Origin: Vitellaria paradoxa
Taxonomy: Eukaryota > Streptophyta > Magnoliopsida > Ericales > Sapotaceae
DNA: 64,000 bases
Direction: 5' to 3'
Assembly (NCBI GenBank): GCA_019916065.1
Contig: CM034244.1
Location: 29,752,471 to 29,816,470 of the forward strand
The translations under genes and the position numbers were made by a program. Numbering within the stretch: the stretch's first letter is position 1; every line of letters begins with the position of its first letter. Shown here in pieces: positions 61,137 through 64,000 of this stretch. The notes below the pieces were generated by a model, which searched no databases, was not told where the DNA came from, and worked only from the letters and a program-made list of their open reading frames with translations.

Positions 61137-63987
61137 ATGGGTAGACTCGCGAACGAGCTAAGTTCTGAGGAAAAGGTTAGAATTTTTAAGGAGAAATACC
61201 AGATTCCTCAAAACGTAGATATCAGGCTCGCCGAACAAGGCGAGCGTGAAATAGGGGAATTCCCCATAGTGGCAATCACCGAAGGTGGCCTTAGGTTCCC
61301 CCTGCACCCCTTTCTTCGCTCTATGATGAGCATTCTGGACCTTGGCCCTAGGAACCTCACCCATAACTTTTATAGAATCGTTAATGGGGTGATAGAAATA
61401 AACAGGCGATACGGATTCCACATATCCGAGTACGATCTTCTTTACTGTTACTCAATCCAGAAGGTAAGGAAGGATGAGAACAGGTGGTACCTGAAATCCC
61501 GACCAGAAAAAGCCTTGGTCCACATGCTGCCTGATACGATTAAGTCAGAAAGTGACCTGTGCGTCGTCACAGGTCACTGGACACACGATCCAGACGAAGA
61601 TCGTTTTCCAATCGTCCCTCGGGTTTCTTTGGGCCCAGGTTGGTTGATTTCAAATCCTACCAGTTCTTATTCTTCTTTACCCTCACTTCTAAGCATACTA
61701 ACTGTTTGATTTAATATCTGTGCAGGTGTTCAGTTAAAGAAGTTCTGGGCTACTGGCATTCGTGCTGACAAGGACCACTTGAAGGAGGTGTTCAAATTCC
61801 TCGGGGGTCCAGATCTTTATCCCTTTGCCAGAGCAGTTCCGATTTTGTTCAACTTCACCCCTTCTCATCAGACATTCATTGCCCCTCCTCAAGGTTTCGC
61901 AACTTCGGAGGCTATTAGGCGTCTTCAGTGGTGGTTTCGAGCTTCTGCTGAAGAGAAAGAGAACTACTACGCCTTAAGACATCCAGGGTGGACTCGCCCC
62001 CCTCCATTCGCCATCCCACTTGTTGCCGAGCAAGTTCAAGCCCCTCGAGTTGCAGTTCCTGAGCCTTCCGAACAGCCGAGGAAGCGACAGTTTGTTCTTT
62101 TGGACGAGGAGGAAGAGGAAGAGGAAGAAGTTGAGATACCCCCTGCCTTCGACTACGTTTCAGATTTAGAAGGGGAAGAAGAAGAAGTGATGGCCCCGAA
62201 GATCGATTACAAGAAGCTCGCCATGGCGAAGGCAAAAGGGCAAAGGGCTGGAGAGGCCCAGAAGAAGAAGGCGGACGAGCAAAAGGTTGTTGGGAAGAGG
62301 AAGACTTGTAAGGGGAGTGCCCCTGCTCCTTCAACTGCCGAGCAAATAATGAAGGTCAAAATAGAGAAGGGGAAGGAGCAGGAGGCAGCTCAGAAGAGGC
62401 CATCTGGCCCTCCTGAGCAGAAGAGGGCCAGGACACAATCTACGGACGCGGCTCCAGCGGCCGAGCAGTCGAAACTACCGAAGGAGGACGCCGCGAGGGG
62501 GCCAGCACCTTCCAAGGTCGTGCCACCCACCAAAGACGCTCCACCGAGAACCTCCGAGCCGTTACCTGCTCAACCAGTTGGGCCCGTGCCTCTAGCCATC
62601 GAGTATCCGGCCAATCCGGTTCGAGACTCCCCTCCGTTCATTCCAGAAATCCTCATTCCCAGTCTCGAACATCCTCAAGGCCGTCCCTTCACTATCCAAG
62701 ACACTGCCTTCAACCACGCCGAGGAGTATCTCAAGGGTATCCTCCCTCCTCGGGACGTTCTTAATACGAGGAAGAATAGGACGGAAGAGATCCACAAAAC
62801 TCTGATGAAAAACATCATCTCTGTAAGTACTATAATATTCCTTTATGTGAATCCTTTCCTTATTATAGTTTTTCCTAACTTTCTGTTCTTTCTGCAGACT
62901 TCTCTCCACACAATGGAGTTGATTGCCAGGAGCCGAACATTCGAAACCAGAGCCGAGCTGGATAAAACGGAAATAAGGGAGTTGAAATCAAGCGTGAGGT
63001 CCTTGGAGAAGGAGAATAAGAACCTCCAATCCAGCAATGACGCTCTGGCAAAAGAGAGGACTCAGCTTCAGGACGAAAATAAAGAGATTGAGCATCAACT
63101 CAACACTGCCCTTGGCCAAGTTGCTGGAAGCATAGCTCGTGTGCAGTCAATGGATAAGATCCTAAATCATAAAGACGAGGAGCTTTTAGTGGTCAAGGGC
63201 AAACTTTCCACGGCCGAGATTGAGTTGTCCTCCATGAAGACTGGGCAGGAGTTACTCATCAAGGAGTTGGAGGCTTCCAGGGCCGAGCAAGAGAGATCAA
63301 AGCAGGAGCTTGTCAAACTTCGGGCAGAGCTTGCACTGAAGACTCGAGCCCTGGCAGAGAAGGAAGCTGCCCTCCAGGAGGCCGAGGACAAAGCCAAAGC
63401 TGAGGTGGAAGCCCAGATTAACGATTGCGTGGATCAGATGAGGGATGCTCACAACGACTTCGTTCTTGAGGGTTGGGAGGCCGCAATGAAGAAGAACAAC
63501 GTTGATCCCACCAACCCCATATACAAGGAGGTCCCTTATCCTGATCCAGAACGCCCAATTCCCCAGTTCAGCTTTGAGCGTCCACCTCAAACTCCCTCAA
63601 TTCATACTGCCGAAGAAACAATTGAGGAGGGAGAGGTTGAGGTGGATAGTGCCCAGAAGGACATCTCCCAGGCGCTTGAACAGATTGATCTAATAGTGGA
63701 GAGAGATCCCACTAAGGGAGGAGAGAAGTGAGCCTTCTTGTATAAATTTTTATTTATTTTTTTATTTGGATGTAATATAAAACTTTTAACTCCAAGTGAA
63801 TGAAAGCAGTTTGACTTCTGTCTAATTTTGTTTTATTTTTCTCTGTCTTTGTTTCTTTAGAACTGCCGATGAATTGATTGGGGAATGCCTTAACTGGTTT
63901 GCTGACAGAATTATAAGGAGCGCAGCCCAGGAGTACCTAGACGTTTTCTCCCACGAAATAGCTACAAACCCTTACAACAAATGTTAA
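61137..63987 (+). CDS. Transposase_28-type coiled-coil protein, four exons, antisense in a Ty3 element
   Basis: Exons 61137-61638, 61726-62822, 62898-63727 and 63861-63987 join in frame to 851 codons plus TAA. Junctions are CCAG|GTTGGT..TGTGCAG, CTCT|GTAAGT..TCTGCAG and AGAA|GTGAGC..TCTTTAG. Residues about 40-150 (LRFPLHPFLRSMMSILDLGP, then NFYRIVNGVIEINRR) match the plant 'putative gypsy type transposon' (Transposase_28) family. FWATGIRADKDHLKEVFKFL follows at about 173-192. An acidic run lies at 294-304 (DEEEEEEEEVE), then a Lys/Pro-rich low-complexity linker with NLS-like KRKTCK and EQKRAR. A long coiled coil, about residues 550-730, fills exon 3. The last exon reads TADELIGECLNWFADRI onward to NPYNKC. 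The second intron (75 nt) keeps the frame without a stop, and retention of the third ends the protein at TGA 63729-63731. No frameshift or premature stop is seen, in contrast to every other element in the window. Biochemical function is unknown. Confidence 0.75.
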
Positions 63988-64000
63988 TGTCTCATCTTAG

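Larger units (their letters stand above)
59733..64000 (-). mobile_element. 3' part of a Ty3 retrotransposon (Tat-type) with an antisense gene, continuing beyond the window
   Basis: On the minus strand this shows, from right to left, an internal region, a polypurine tract (60626-60640) and the 3' LTR (59733-60625). Base composition rises sharply in GC at 59733 and stays high to the end of the window, which marks one unit. The only gene in the visible internal region runs antisense to the element (61137-63987). Extra antisense reading frames near the 3' LTR, some of Transposase_28 type, are known from Tat-lineage elements such as Grande. Gag and pol of the element would lie to the right of 64000 and are not seen, so lineage assignment is inference. 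Confidence 0.7.

Noticed and set aside
62823..62897. Transmembrane helix in the middle of the coiled-coil protein
   Set aside because: The hydrophobic residues are encoded by a 75-nt intron with good GTAAGT and TCTGCAG sites; the spliced protein lacks them.

Overview
The window is a stretch of nuclear DNA from a eudicot plant. It is very AT-rich, and its genes have GT..AG introns. It holds plant genes of the RPL10a and chloroplast ferredoxin families and is packed with plant-type transposable elements: Ty1/copia, Ty3, hAT, Mutator-like, CACTA and SINE elements. Nothing bacterial, organellar or viral was recognised. I cannot name the species.

Only three protein-coding units look intact. (1) At the left edge on the + strand are the last two coding exons of a cytosolic ribosomal protein L10a (uL1) gene (869-1074 and 1972-2025); its 5' exons are not in the window. 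(2) At 49950-50408 there is a complete 152-aa plastid [2Fe-2S] ferredoxin of the root (Fd3-like) type. Its likely TATA box and first non-coding exon lie about 7 kb upstream, so the intervening DNA is probably one long 5'UTR intron. (3) At 61137-63987 there is a four-exon gene for an 851-aa protein with a Transposase_28-type N-terminal region and a long coiled coil. It lies antisense inside a Ty3 retrotransposon whose 3' LTR and polypurine tract are at 59733-60640.

Layout: 1-265 end of a Mutator-like element; 869-2025 RPL10a; 3919-4314 a hAT MITE; 6190-6660 an LTR-like fragment; 9184-13977 a complete but dead copia element on the - strand (TSD ATCAT); 14720-15855 a non-autonomous Mutator-like element with a perfect 9-bp TSD; 16165-16945 an old tandem duplication; 17128-23066 a dead copia element on the + strand; 23496-32790 a nest of two decayed - strand copia elements carrying a hAT element, a solo LTR and a GGTTCGG-type hAT element; 33555-35340 a hAT (ZMYM1-like) transposase pseudogene cut by a CACTA end at 35341; 37251-39133 a solo-LTR-like unit with internal repeats and a GGCGCC cluster; 42970-50700 the ferredoxin locus, whose putative intron holds a roughly 200-bp tandem array, a foldback and a Mutator-like element; 50740-59700 AT-rich intergenic DNA with three SINE-like insertions; 59733-64000 the Ty3 element with its antisense gene.

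The most interesting object is the spliced, uninterrupted antisense gene in the Ty3 element. Next come the intronic repeat array of the ferredoxin gene, with a Mutator-like element inserted into one unit, and the datable nesting of elements between 23.5 and 35.6 kb.
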